Part shown: piece after piece, positions 10,343 to 23,000 of the stretch
How the letters are laid out: the number at the start of each line of letters is the position of its first letter
Position numbering within the stretch: the stretch's first letter is position 1
Assembly (NCBI GenBank): GCA_018287875.1
Contig: JAGVVL010000002.1
Location: forward strand, 7,316,001-7,380,000
Direction of reading: 5' to 3'
Source of the DNA: Nigrospora sphaerica
Taxonomy: Eukaryota > Ascomycota > Sordariomycetes > Amphisphaeriales > Apiosporaceae
Length of the DNA: 64,000 nt
The notes under the pieces: model-generated
The model's database searches: none
The model's input: the letters and a program-made list of their open reading frames with translations, nothing else
Told to the model about the DNA's origin: nothing
Program-made: the position numbers and the translations under genes

Positions 10343-12704
10343 TCAAAGGTATTTGCTAGCGGAGTACGTACGCGTGACGTTGAGATCTCGATAAAACTTC
10401 TTGATCTTTTCGTCTTCATGTTCTCGCGCCACCAAAGGGGAGTGAGGCCCAAGTGCTACTGCTCTGGGCAGGGTATGGCGGATGACCAAGAGCATCTTGA
10501 GCAAGTCGCATAGGTCGTAGCCTTGGTTATAATATTTGTCGGGCTGCTTCTCTAGCGGCCAGAGCGAGCGGATGCTCTCCCCTTCCCAGGCCTTGAAAGC
10601 CCAGGTGGTCTTCTCAACACAGTTGAGGAAGACCATGGCAGTGAGAAACATTGGGAAGCCAAGCTTCGTCTTACCATCCTGTAAGTTGCGCTGAATACCG
10701 TTCAGAAGGCTCTTGCTGGTCGCAGCCGCTCGGCGCTCGGCAGCAGCGGTCAGCTGCATGCAGATATTGGTGAAAAGTTCGCTGTGTGAATCCTCGTTGA
10801 TCCAGAGGCTATCGTCCGAGCTATCACTCGCCTTCCGCAGAAAAGACCATTGCCTTTCCCGGTCCATCAGCTCGACCAAGCCCCAAAGATCAAGGGCCCG
10901 CCGCAGCAGCTCGTCGCTCGTCTCCTCCGCAACCTCGGCGGCGCATTCAAGCGTGACCCGTACGTGGGAAGACTGCTCGCGTCGTATTAACTCGGGGAGC
11001 ACCTGGCGCATATAAGTTTCCACTTTGGCCGGTATGTCCTCCTTGTCGTAGTCAATCATGATGTCCTGGCCCCTGGACTCGGGGTCGGTTTTGCTGTCCT
11101 GAATATCGGCTATGAGGTGGCCTTCGAGCATCTGAAGAACGAGCTTCTTGTCGGTATCTTCGAAGTGAGATGCTTCGATAACGACCCCCCTGTTGGAAAG
11201 CTGGTAATCGGCTCTTAGTTTGTTTACGCGCTTCTGGGCAACTACGATCTGGACACCAGCCGAGTAGAGCTCAAGCTGTTCTGCCAGCTTTGTCCGGACG
11301 CAGCCCGTGCGCCAAACGCGTGGAGACAGTACCTTTCGGCAAGTGTCGCAAGGCGTTCCTTTGGAACACACTTTCCGCAGAATTCGGCACCGAATGCACG
11401 CACCGATGCGCCGCACCTCCTGGACCTCCTTCCGTCTTTCCTGGCCGAATCTCGCCCGCGCGTTCTTTTGCCGGGTGCCGTTAGGGCTCGTGGTTTCCAT
11501 GCGCATACCTCCTCTGGTCAAAGTAAAAGCCAATTGCTGACTCTGGCTGCTAACAGTAGCTGGAGCTTGAACAACGCCGTGAGGAATGTAAGTCAACTCG
11601 GTCCAAGGGGTACTCGAGTCATTAGTCTGACTGGTCATGGGCGTGACGGGCCTCTCAGGCTCCGAGGGCGGGTTCACGTAGTCCAGAACCATGGCTGCTT
11701 CGCCCTCATGCGTGGTCGGCATGGAAGAGACTGGGAAGTCCGCGGTCGAAGCAGGTGTTTCGGTGTTGTCCGCATGTTCAGGCAGGGCCACCAGCGAGTG
11801 TGGTGCCATGGGCTCCGAGGCTTCGGGGGCTGCCGACACCACCGAACACTCATTGTTGTCGATGGACTCCGAGGTGGCCTCCTCTGTGAACACATGGAGT
11901 TGGGGGTCGAGGAACGATGGGTTTATCCGAGCGGTAGCAGCCGCAGCTACGGACAGGTTGGAATCGGTCGGTACGCTATCGGCTTCAAGCAGGTTTTGCA
12001 GCTTCTCCTCGGTTGTGAGCTCGTGCTCGGGCTTGACGCCCGAGTCGTCGTGAGTGTCCTGGAGCAGAGGATGGCCGTCCTGCTGCGGCTGGGTCTCGTA
12101 CGCGAGGGGCGGGTGGTCGAGAGTGAATTGGTCATGGAGCTCGAAGTGGTTGGGGTCCATGGGCGCCATGAGACCGGCAGTAAAGGGCGCCGAAGTCGCA
12201 TCGAGAATCGCGTTCGGAACGTGAGAGGGATGGTCGTCGTGCTTCTCGCTCAGGTCGATCTGGCGGGAGACCTCGGCCAGGGTCTCGAGGGCGGTCCAGT
12301 TGTTCTGTATTAGTGACAGGCCACCGGCCGCAGTGGCGGCAGCATCGTCGTCGGCGCGGGCCGAGTTGTTGGCTCTTTGCGACCGGGCGGCAGCCGTGTT
12401 GCCGCTGATACCATGGAGGGCAAGGCAGGCGTTGATCCGCTCGGCCTCGGAAATGGCCGGGCACTTCTTTGTGAGGTGCGCCGTCAGGCTCTCGATTCGG
12501 CCCCGGGCGAAGAACTCGCCGCATTTCTAAGCGTTTAGGCAGGCGTGAGCGTCGGGGCAAGCGAGGGAGGGAGAGAGTGCGGCGCCGCGCTCGGCGGAAT
12601 GGGCAACTTACCCGACAGGTATGGCTGTAGCGGTTGCTGTTGTCCTTGAGTTTCTCGCCCCTCTCGAAGTACTCGGTCAGCAAGGGGCTCGGCCTTCTGC
12701 CCAT
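10343..12704 (-). CDS. Putative transcription factor: BED-like finger plus variant Zn2Cys6 cluster
   Basis: Probable nuclear DNA-binding regulator; targets unknown. Exon 1 is 12704-12612 (31 codons from MGRRPSPLLTEYF) and exon 2 is 12526-10343, phase 0, about 758 residues in all. Near the N-terminus, HTCRKCGEFFARGR followed by LTAHLTKKC gives a C-x2-C...H-x3-C arrangement like a BED or C2HC finger. The intron falls between its paired cysteines (TCR|KC). About 320 residues in lies a Zn2Cys6-like motif, C-x2-C-x6-C-x5-C-x2-C-x12-C (CIRCRILRKVC...CDTC...C), with basic surroundings and LAEQLELYSAG after it. The last spacer is longer than the usual 6-8. The acidic, Ser/Thr/Pro-rich region between the two modules could be an activation domain. 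I recall uncharacterised Sordariomycete proteins with this layout. The last few residues are uncertain because a GTACGT donor-like site lies at about 10368. Confidence 0.8.
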
Positions 12705-13548
12705 CTTGAACCGCGCGCTTCGTTGCGGAGGGAATGGCGATGTACGTGCAGTTGGTGTGCTGGGGCGACGGGCGGCAGAATCGATAGGTGAAGGACTAAC
12801 AGCAATAACATCCGTCCAACCAGCCGCACCTCTCGACTCACCGTCCATCCATTATCGGGGTTTTCGCTGAAGGTGGGGCCGTGCTCAACGCTAACCGCCA
12901 CACCGGATTCTGGCCTCTCCCCCACCATCCCCTCTAATTGATTTCCCCTCCATCACCTCTAATTGATTTCCCCTCCATCACCTCTAATTGATTTCCCCTC
13001 CATCACCTCTAATTGATTTCCCCTCCATCACCTCTAATTGATTCCCCCTCTATCTCCTCGGTCCCCTCCACCAAAGCCGGACGCACCCTTGGCTACCTTG
13101 CACAACGTCCTTCGTGGCCGGGGACTCTGTCTCACTGGTATTAGGGGCCAGAGCATACATGGTAGTCAGCGGACGGGGCAACCGTGGTAAATGAGGACTG
13201 CGAGACTATGAGATATGCGTGCCGCTTGCTGATGCATCATGAACCCCTGCTCGCTGAATTCCGCAAATCGCACACCAGGAGACCCCCGCAGCGGTGTCCA
13301 GCCTTACATGCTTTTCTTTTCCTACGGAGCTCCTACATGTTGGCGGTCGCCATGTCATTATATCGGTATTTACGACAGAACCTATGCAAATCTATACCCC
13401 AAACCCAATCCTGGGGCGCCGGAATAGTCTGGAACGCTGATGGATGCTTGTGGCCGGTAAATTCAGCCAGGGAACACCACGCCCATGCAAGTAATACTCC
13501 TGTAACCTCCCCGCCGTATCCGTATTCTACCCAGCCTTAAATCACTGC
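12705..13548. promoter_or_regulatory. Upstream region of the transcription factor gene / 3' flank of CPR
   Basis: This interval separates the two minus-strand genes. It should include the promoter and 5' leader of the zinc-finger gene, plus the 3' UTR of the reductase gene. Its striking element is the 25-bp tandem array at 12931-13055. Confidence 0.5.
12931..13055. repeat. 25-bp minisatellite, five tandem copies
   Basis: The 25-bp unit begins CCTCTAATTGATTTCCCC and ends TCCATCA. Copies 1-4 (12931-13030) are identical. Copy 5 (13031-13055) has several substitutions, as expected at the edge of an array. The array begins 227 bp upstream of the zinc-finger gene's start codon. Each unit contains the AT-rich core CTAATTGATTT in an otherwise pyrimidine-rich context. 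Confidence 0.95.
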
Positions 13549-15763
13549 CTACGACCACACGTCCTCCTGTCATCTCGTTAGCCCATGTCAGGAGAGTGGG
13601 GTTGCCCGGCGCTGTCCAAACACCGCCGAGCGCACTAACACATACCTGGTATTGGTTGGAAGCCCTCATGTTCTTGACAATCTCCTCGGCCTTGGCCTCG
13701 GTGATGCCCCTCTGCTCCGAGATGATCTGTGCCAGGACCGTGTTGACTTCGCGGGCCATGTTCGCGGCATCACCACACACATAGATGTAGGCCTTCTTCT
13801 CGAGCAGCTGGTTGATCTCTTCGGCGCGCTCCTTGAGAAGGTGCTGAACATAAACCTTCTTGGGTCCCTCACGAGAAAATGCGATGGGCATCTCAAAGCC
13901 GTCACCGAGCACTTGCTTGCGTTCCTATTCTTCCATCAGTACCTAACCATAACGAGGGCTCGGTTTTTTTAAACTCACCTCCCACTCCGACTCATACATG
14001 AAGTCTTCGTTTCGCTTGCGGCATCCAAAGAAAAGAATCGCTTTGCCAACCTTCTCACCGGCTTGGGCCTGGGCCGCGCGCTCTTGGACGAAACCACGGA
14101 AGGGAGCAACACCGGTACCAGGACCAATCATGATGATGGGCTTAGAGGGATCCGAAGGAAGCTTGAAGTTGGAGTGGCGCACGTGAACAGGGACATGGAC
14201 ACCGTCGTACTTGTTTCTCGGTCCGTTGAGCTCGTATGTCAGGCCAAAGGGCTTCGGGTTGGGGTCGCCATTCTGCTTCTCCTTGAGCGCCAGCAGGTAG
14301 TTGGTAGTAACGCCCTGGAATGCATCGGTGCGGCCGGGAATGACCTGAGTTTCAACGACAGCCGTGATGGAAATCTTCTTGGGCTGGACGAGAGAGGATG
14401 ACGAGATGGAATAGTACCGGGGCTGCAACTTGGTGAGGCCTTCGATGAACGCAGAGAAGGGGACATTGGCCCACTTCTGGCCGCCTCCAATGGTACGCAG
14501 AACGCCGGCGATGTTGTAGTGGTACTTGCTGATCTTGTCGTGGAAATAGTCCTTGTCGCTACCGAGCTTGGTCATCTCCGCCTTGATCGCCTCGTCTGGA
14601 GCAAACGCGGCCAGGGTGGCCACGAACTGGCGGGAAACAGGGGCACAGATCTCCATGTGGTATCGAACGATGGCGTCGTAGGTGGTGGGGGTGGGGAAGG
14701 GAACCTTGGCTGTGGGCTCGAGAGCCTTGACGCTAATGACGTTGTCGCGCTTCTCAGTCAGATCCAGAATGTCCAGGAAGTAATCAACCTCTTGACCGGC
14801 GTTAGTAGGCCAGATGGCAATGTGATCGCCCGTCTGGTAGGACAGGTTGGAGCCACTGATGTCAATTTCCATGTGCAGGCAGTTACGGTCCTTGACACTG
14901 AACAGTTCCTTGGACTCGACGATGGGCGCGATGTACGGGTTGTGGGCGTTGAAGGGGCCCTTGGCGGCGCCCTCGAGGTGCATCTTGTTGGGCTCGCCGA
15001 CATAGACCTCGGGCGAGTCCTTGGTCAAGCCCTCCCGTTCAACAATGCCGAAGACGGGCTCGTATTGAGCCTCGCGTTCCTCCAGACCCATCTTCTGAGC
15101 AAGCGCGGCCCACATGGGCTCCTTCCAGGCCAAGAAATCCTCTTCCATGGTGCCAGCGCCATCGTCGCCCTCGCCAGCGTCACCAATGCGATGTGCGCCG
15201 AATTTCTCCAGGGCGGCGTTGACGTTGCGGACCATCGAGTTGTAGTGTTCATAGGTGTTGTTGCCAAGGCCAAAGGCGACGTAGTGCAGGTTGCTCAAAG
15301 GGGCATCTCCGGAAGACTCGGAGAACGAGACGTCGTCGCCAGTAATGAACTCGTAAAAGTCAACGGCGTTGTCCGTGGGTTCGCCCTCGCCGTAGGTAGC
15401 CAGAACGAACATGACCACCTTGTCCTCGGGGATTTGGTCCAGGTTGTCGTAGTCGTAGTCCTCAAGATCAGCTACCATGGTGTCCAGTGCGAAACGGCTC
15501 TTTCCCTCCTTTGCCAGCCTCGAGGCGTAATCCTCCGCTGTGCCGGTTTGGGAGCCGTAGAAGATGACGCAGTTTTTGCCCGACTCTTCCATTTTCTCAA
15601 TAATGTTCCTCGTCTTGCCCGCCTTGAGTCCATTGGCGTTGGCAAACGAGTTTGCGTACAGGTCCTTGGTGACCCCCCAGTACGTGCCCTTAGTGAAGTA
15701 GGCAGCGGTAGCCAGGAGGATCACCGAGAGGACAGCAATGTCCAGGGTGTCGAGCTGCGCCAT
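13549..15763 (-). CDS. CPR1: NADPH-cytochrome P450 reductase
   Basis: ER-membrane diflavin reductase passing electrons from NADPH through FAD and FMN to cytochrome P450s such as Cyp51. Three exons, 15763-13979, 13924-13646 and 13566-13549, both introns phase 0, encode 693 residues, the usual length. Residues about 8-24 form the N-terminal membrane anchor. The FMN domain has VIFYGSQTGTAEDYA (about 67) and VLATYGEGEPTDNA. The FAD domain has PRYYSISSSS, and the NADPH domain has GPGTGVAPFRGFVQER, FFGCRKRNEDFMYESEW and YVCGDAANMAREV. The last exon is only 18 nt and supplies EDVWS, containing the conserved C-terminal Trp that stacks on FAD. The gene lies downstream of a long gene-poor interval. Confidence 0.96.
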
Positions 15764-18700
15764 GATGGTGGTTGGCCTTGCGCCGTGGATATGCTGGAAG
15801 CGCTGTCGGCTGTCGCGGCGTGGTTCGCGCGTCCTGGGCCTCGATAGGCAGAGCCACCGAAGCTGACAGGCAGTAGCTGCAGCGGCCGGGGGAACAACGG
15901 CAGCGAGCGGAGGCTACCAGATGAAGGGTACCGAGCCTCAGCGCGTGGAGGGGAACAAAGGAACCAGCGCTCCAAACCCAAGCAGAGAGGCAAATCGTTT
16001 AAGCGACGAGCAAAAGTGTGCGAGGCGGCCTACGGGGGCCGGAAGGTGTAAAGGCGAGAGAGGATCAGATCTTGGGGGTGGCCCTCGAAAGTCTCGGGAA
16101 ATGATAAGGTAGGAAACAAAAGTTGGGGTTGCCCAGGAGCGGAGGGAGACCCAAGCCCGTGGAAATTCGCTGAACGCGGTCGGCAACCGCACTATAATCG
16201 TTCCTACTCTCGGCACGCTATAGGGGGAAAAAAGCACGGGAGGGGGAGAATGGGAGGCGGCAAAGAAAGTGCAAAAAGACGGCAAGAAAGAACAGGTTTC
16301 CACGGTCAGCAATTAATGTAGTAGGTGAGCCGGGCACGGGAAGGCGGGAACGGAGGGGGAGGAGGTACCGCAGTACTTGGGATGGATACTACATCGTAGG
16401 TGGCCTTTACTGTGTTTCCCTGCTACCTTACCCGTTCCGTTTTCGCTAGGCGTCGGGGCGCGTGGGATGGCGGGATGGAGGTTCCCCCGGTGGCATCCAC
16501 GGGATAGTGGATGTTAGAGTGCACCTCATCTTTCTTCCCCAGTGCAGTGCCACACGGCCATCGGACGCTGGCGGGCCATCAGCCCACGCTGTTTAAAAAT
16601 GGCCCGACACTCCGATGGGACGTGAGCGAGTGCAGATAGTGGAAAGCTCCCATACCATGTCCTGGTCTGGGCATACCTAGGTAGCTGTCGGCATTTTTCG
16701 CGTCGTCTACGAGACACCGATATCGTCCAGCCTTGCAGCGCTCGCAAAACCAGGCCACGGGTACTCAGACAAGTAAGCATGGCTATTACAACCACCTCCT
16801 ATTCATGCCAGGACAAGACGGGTTGTTGCCATGTCAGAACTCTCTTGGTCAATGTTGTTAGAGATGTGCGGATGCCCAGAACTGACGGCCTATCCGGCCA
16901 CGAGCAGCACGCCCAACCGTCAGCCAGCGTGTAAGCGTGCACGAAAGCCAGCGTGTAAGCGTGCACGAAAGCCAGCGAATCTTACCAGTGCCTCCACACA
17001 CCGTCTTGCGTCCTTGACCACCTTGGCCATCTCAGGCTTTCAAGACAGTCGGGCTGCCCTTCGACGCTCGGGATGGCCCCGGAGCCCGCGATCCAATGCA
17101 CGCATAGTAGGTACACGGATCTCTACGGTTCCAAACGGGGCCCAGGCATCGGAGCCCGTTCACTTGCCGACGGAAGCATCGCACCTTAAAAAACCAAAAA
17201 AGAAGGCCGGCTACATACTCGCCACATGCATCCCAAGTCAGACGGCGGGAAACCCCCCGCCAAGACCTCGGTACCCCCCGTGTCAGCACGGTAAGCCATG
17301 CCGTCAGGGTTCACAAAAATACGGCTGCGGGGCCCTCTGCGGCCGTCGTGATCAGGTAGAACCCTGTACCGATTCAGGCTGTCGAGGCTATCTATCAATC
17401 CTGGGAGTTGCCATGGAGCCATGTCCTATACCGGTGTCCCGGTAGTTGTAGCTGGCCTACGATATTTGGCTGTGAGCAATCGCCACTGGCAGTTCGGTGC
17501 TTGGACCCGTAAGTAAGCCCTGCGGTTGGATTCACATGTCGGCGTCGCCCGCCAGCCGCTCGTCCACGAAGAAACGAGACGATGGCCCCAAACGCGACAG
17601 CCACTCGGCCACGCATTTACCCACATCAGTCGCAGAGCATGCATCTGGCTTGTCGACCGGGGTTCGTCAATGGTATTTTATGCCAGCACCACTGGCATCT
17701 CGTAGTGTCCGACTACGTCATGGCGCCCCGGCCCAAAGCCGAGACTGCTCGCCTGTTTTGGAAACCCCTTCAATTAGTCGGTCACTCCGGGGTTCGATTG
17801 AGGGCGCAGCGCAGACCCCTCGGCGGATTTTTGGTAACTGGCGTCCTAAAGAGGTGACCGGGGACCCGCGAAACCCGGGAAGCCGCTATTATGAGGATAC
17901 CGGGTACCCGGGGTGAGCGGGGATCCGAAGTCGCGAGGAAAATCCTTCTGCTGGCCCCCCGTGTTTACTGGTTGCAGCTTTGTGAACAGCACCACTGAAA
18001 ACCCCGTCGGCGTTGCAACAAGCCACCTATCCGTTGTAATCCAGTTAGTGCAGGCGTTAAGTGGCTATGGTTGGCAGCGTAAGAGAACCAAACCCGCTGC
18101 GTGCTGGTCCGGCTCCAGGGGTGTCCGAGTATGGCTATGCTTGCCATACTCCTTTGGGAAAATCAATTTTGTATCGGAGTAGAGGCTCCCCGGAATGAAT
18201 CATTACACAAAAAGCCCCGTGGCGGATGTCACTAACCCCCGAGGCCGCGCCCGATTGTCTTTGGGCGGCGCCGAAGGTCGGCAACGGTGGCTCCTTTACA
18301 TCACAAGGTTACGGATCAGGGACGGGCCGAGTAATGCAACATGCCATTGCTAGATGCACTCCTTTATTAGAGTATTTGCACGCACCACCAATGTACATGG
18401 GACAGTTGAAGTCGGTCATCAATTTCCCCCGTCCGTTACTCCCGACTGCTCGGATCCTCGACCCTTCTCTTAGGTCATCGTGCGATGCACGCGGTTGCCA
18501 CCCGAGCCACCATGGCCGGAAAGGGGTCGCGACTAAATCGTCACTATAGCACGGCGCTTGTCCGAGTCAATATGTCCTCCGGTGGCATCTAAAGATACAT
18601 GGCTGGTGAACTAAGGAAGGAAACACATCCTATGTTGGTAAGTATCTCTTAGGATCCAGGGGAAAAGGGGGCGAGAAAGGGAAGAGGAAGAAAGAAAGAG

Positions 18701-20090
18701 AGGATTGTTACGTTTGTGATGTATCGCAGCCAGCTACTGGTAGGCTTGGCCATCTATCAGCTGAGCGTGCCCTACACTCGATTTCAGCAAACCCGCGGTC
18801 CCTTGCCCACCTAAAGCTTACGTGAATCCTTCCAAGCGTAACTGGGTACTTGTGTCACGGAGAATGGTCTGGGTGGGTTAGAGCGACTGCCGATCGGCCA
18901 TCATAAGACTTGCTTCGTCGGGAGAAGGGATGATCTATGTCCGTGTTATCCACTGATTTCGCATAGCGTAAAGCCCGTCTTTATTTCTCGTGTCCACCTG
19001 ACAGCGAACCCCAGGCCCTCTAGCCGCACGTGCATCGAGGTGGGATATAGATCCGTATGATGAGAAGAGCCCACAGGAGGGTCTGGCAAGCTTGAACGCA
19101 CCGAGCAATGCTACGACAACTATTGATCGCTTTTCAGCCTCTACCAAGACGGCGTAGGCCTGGGTACCCCCCTTTCCGTGATGCCACAGCAGCACTACGA
19201 CCAGCCAGCCCTCTTGCCTAGCCGCTGGTACTTCTTGGTGCAATCTGAACCAACGGCGGGCAGTAGCGGACGTATGGGCTGAGACCTGTCAGCGGCGGCC
19301 AGGCCACTCACGATGGGACTTTCATGTGTTATTAGTCGAACAACTCAACCTCTTCATGCAGTGCCCAGTCGTATCAAGTGCCATCAACGAATGGATGGCT
19401 GTCGGCAATCGGCGCGCGTCGGGACTTTACAGGGGTCCAGTGGGCCGGTTCAGTGCCTTCCTTCTGTATTCCTTTCAGGACTCCCGGCTCCCACGGTAGG
19501 GTAGCGGTTAAGAACAGGTTTATAGGTACATAGCCGGCGGTTACCCATGTGCTTATTAGCACGGAAAACCGGGATCAGTCGACTCGTCCGCCCGCCAGGC
19601 ACACAGGCTGACAGGCACCGGCACGGAGATGGCACGGCAAAAAACAACGGGGAAAGTTCGTTTGGGGGGTCGTTGCTTCCTGCCGCGCTGCAAAAAAAGA
19701 CTGAGGGCACATGGGGGGCCGAGTACAATAGAGAGTAGGGACCAGGCGCATCGGGGATCCAAAGCCAACAAAACATCTCTCAATTGTAGCCTCGTTGCGT
19801 TCCAACACGGCGCGCCCTTTGCATTGATGGCCGGTAGACGATAGATGATGGGTCATGATTCCATGAGAAATGGGTGAGTCTCCCGTTTCCGTCCGCACGA
19901 GACGGCTGCCAAAGTCGCCTCGCCCGCGCTCCAGTCGAAAACGCAAGCCTCGCGGCTGGCGCCAATCTGTGCGCGAGACCACACAGTACCTTTTGCCGTG
20001 GACTCGCTGTTTGTGCCCACACAAACGCCGTGTTTCACAAGAGAGGGGGGCCGTCTAAGGGGGGTGCCCGGCCTGTTTGCCTGCTGCTGG
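15764..20090. other. 4.3-kb gene-poor interval between CPR and TAO3
   Basis: No family I recognise is encoded on either strand, and open frames are short and overlapping. The interval must carry the CPR promoter (right of 15763, purine-rich on the plus strand to about 16300) and the promoter plus 5' leader or first exon of TAO3 at its right end. It includes a perfect palindrome TACCTAGGTA (16674-16683), a 24-bp duplication (16924-16971) and a GA-rich tract (about 18655-18705). I see no transposase-like motif, long terminal repeat or telomere-type repeat. Confidence 0.55.
16924..16971. repeat. 24-bp direct tandem duplication
   Basis: The unit beginning CCAGCGTGTAAGCGTGCACG is present twice, exactly, at 16924-16947 and 16948-16971. 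A partial third copy (CCAGCG) follows. Confidence 0.9.
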
Positions 20091-23000
20091 ATGTTTTTGT
20101 CACTGACCTCGCCGCCGTCGGCTCGTGTAGCTCCGTCACAGGTGCTGGCAGACCATTCGCCTGATCCGCTCAAGTTCCCTTCCCGGCCGACATCGCGACT
20201 CACCATCCACGACGACAATGATGGCGCTTGGGAGAACACCCTCCGTCCCCTGCCGCTGTCGCTAGAACCACACCGAGGGCCCCGGTCCGTTGCGCACTCC
20301 CGCGAATCCTCCCTCGAAAAGCTCGCGTCCGGTGGCCTCGCTGGCATCCCCGAATCTCCGCCCGCCTCGGCCGCATCGACCTCCCCCCGCATTCCCACGT
20401 CGGCTGCTTCCCTGCGTCAAGGCATCGGCGGCATACTGGAACGGGTTATAGACCCCAAGGCTGCAACGTATGGCCACCATCGGCAGACGTCGATTGTCCA
20501 TGGAATTCAACACTCGCGGAACGGTAGTCTGGCCAGCTCGTCTTCGAGTCCGCTCAGCCCGCAGATGATTGCGGCCGCTGGCGTTGGTTTACTGCCCGAA
20601 AAGCCCGACGTACAGATTCTGAGTCGGATGGATTCAGATTCCTCCATGGCCTCCCGACCACCGACCGCCATGTCGGGGACGACAGTGGCGTCTAATGTAC
20701 CGACTTCCGACGGCACTCCAGCCGCCGTGACACAACGCAGGGTTGAGCGAATGCATAGCAAGACGCGCCGCGACCACTCGCACCACCACTCACATTCGTC
20801 GAGACACCACAACGACCAGAAGACGGTGGGCGAATATGCCCTGCACGTCCTATTTACCCACGTGAGTCGGCGCGTAACCACCCGTCGCCTTGCCGCGGTC
20901 CGTTTATGCTGATGCCGTGGCCCAGTTCATCGCGCTTGCCGAGGAGAAGCTGAATGAGTGTATCACCGTTCCCTTCGACCCGGAGCCGCAGATCGAGCAA
21001 ATTTGCGGCCCCGGTGCCGACCCGTCCTTTGACCAGTTCATCGTCGCCTTGGGGCAGATCGCCAAGCAAAAGCCGAAGCCCCTGATCGACCTGATCATGC
21101 TGTGGAGGAAACACAAGAGCGAGTCCGCGAACGAGGCGCGTGCACAGCTCCAGCAGTCCAGGGGCAACATGCCCGGCGGCCCTCTCTTGAGACGGAATAC
21201 GGAACCAGCCAACAACATCACGCCGGGCAGTGCCGCTTCTACGGACGGCGGTCCTCCGAACGGGTCGGCCATGTTGGCCGCAAAACAGGAGTACGTTGCC
21301 CAGGCCGAGCGGCGTTCCATCGTGTCCATCTACATCCTCTGCCGCGTGCTGTTAGAAGTCATCACTCAAAGCACTCTGAGCTCCATCACGATTGAAATGG
21401 AGGACAAGCTTGAAAGTATCATCTTCGGCCAGCTCAAGATCGCCGATATCGAACAGTTGTTTGTGTCCCCCCTGAAGCTGGCCAATTGGAATCTGTTTGC
21501 CCAGCTGCTTGGGGTCATGAGTGAAATCAACTTTGTCAGCGTCACCGAGAGGTTCATCGCCGACCTCGACCGCACCCTCCAGGAGCATGCCGCCCGGAGC
21601 CCCACCACAGCCAAGGACCCCGAGGGCCAAATGGAGCTGGTTCTTGGCGGCATGAAACATTTGCGCATCAAGATTGAGACGGACGAAGCCTGGGAGCAAT
21701 CCTGTGACTTCCTCGTATCGCTAGGCCGGCTCTTCGCCAAGTCGCACGGGCAGAAGGTCAAGTCGGCCTTCTGCCAGGTTCTCGATACACTGCTCCTGCC
21801 TATTGCTGCCAGAGCAAGCAACAGCCACTTCACCCACCCCAAATGGGGCGAGGTGATCAGCAACATCACTCATCGCTTGGCGCAGATGTTCGTGAAGCCC
21901 CGGCATTGGCAGGCTGCTTTCCCCCTGACGGCGACCATGGTCTGTGTCTCACCACCAGAGAACTCCAGCTCTCAATGGCTGCAGTTGGTACTGCCTCTGC
22001 AGCCGCGCCTGAAGGACCGATCGGTGCGGCCCTTGTGCCTGCAGGTCATATCGAGGCTTCTCTGGACCTACCTTTATCGGAGCAACGACAACCCCGCTGC
22101 TGTGGCACGGAAGCTGGACGAGGTGATGAAGCTTGTCATTCCGCCGACCAAGCGGACGTTCACGGCGGCAGATACCACTGTCACCGGCCCCCTCATCCAG
22201 ATCATACGCATCATCGGGTTCAAGCAGCCAGAGTATTGCTTTAGTAGAATCATCTTCCCCCTGATCAACTACGACCTGTTCAGCTCGAATAAGGACCTTA
22301 GGGTTGAGCAGCTGGATCCGGACCGCATGGTTATTGGCATCCGCGCGTTTCTTGCCGTGATGTCGGACTTGGAAAAAGGAGAAGAAGGTCGCCCCCCCTT
22401 CCCCCTCGAGTACTTTCCGCTGCCACCGCCCGAAAAGACACAGCCGAGTTCCCCCTCGGCTTCCTCTGCCCAGAATATGCCCTTGACCGGGTCTGCGGGC
22501 GTTGTCCAAGACGACACGCTGTCCAAGCCCGTCCGAGTCGACGCGCTGGACGATGTGGCACGGAGTTACTATAAGAAATTTTCCGAAATCCTGGGGAAGA
22601 TTACCATTATCTGCGACAATGCCTTTGGCGGCCAGGCGGCACTGGATGAGAAGTTCAGCAGTCCTGGTCCCAAAACCCCGATTGCCGACACATTCAATTT
22701 TGCCCGGAGGGAAGACCATCAAAGTCCTGCTGAACAGAAGCAAGCCTTCTATGGGCTACTCCACGTTGCCGTGCAAGCGCTTCCCCGCTGTCTCTCTAGC
22801 GACATTCCGTTCAACTCCCTCATCAATCTGCTTTGCACTGGGACAGCGCACGTCCAGACCAACATCGCCACATCCTCGGCCCAATCGCTGAAATCGATCG
22901 CGCGGCAGTCACATGCACACCAGGTTACCATGGGGTTTGCTCGCTTCATCTTCAATTTCGATGATCGTTACTCGACCATGTCGGATGGTGGGATGCTTGG

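Noticed and set aside
14519..15847. 442-codon plus-strand open frame opposite CPR
   Set aside because: Antisense shadow of a highly conserved enzyme; no recognisable protein features.
17780..17830. GGGGTTCGATT resembling a tRNA B box
   Set aside because: No A box at the proper distance and no cloverleaf.
15764..20090. Degenerate transposon in the long gap
   Set aside because: No long terminal repeats, terminal inverted repeats or transposase/RT motifs, and composition is not strongly A/T-shifted as a RIP-mutated element would be.
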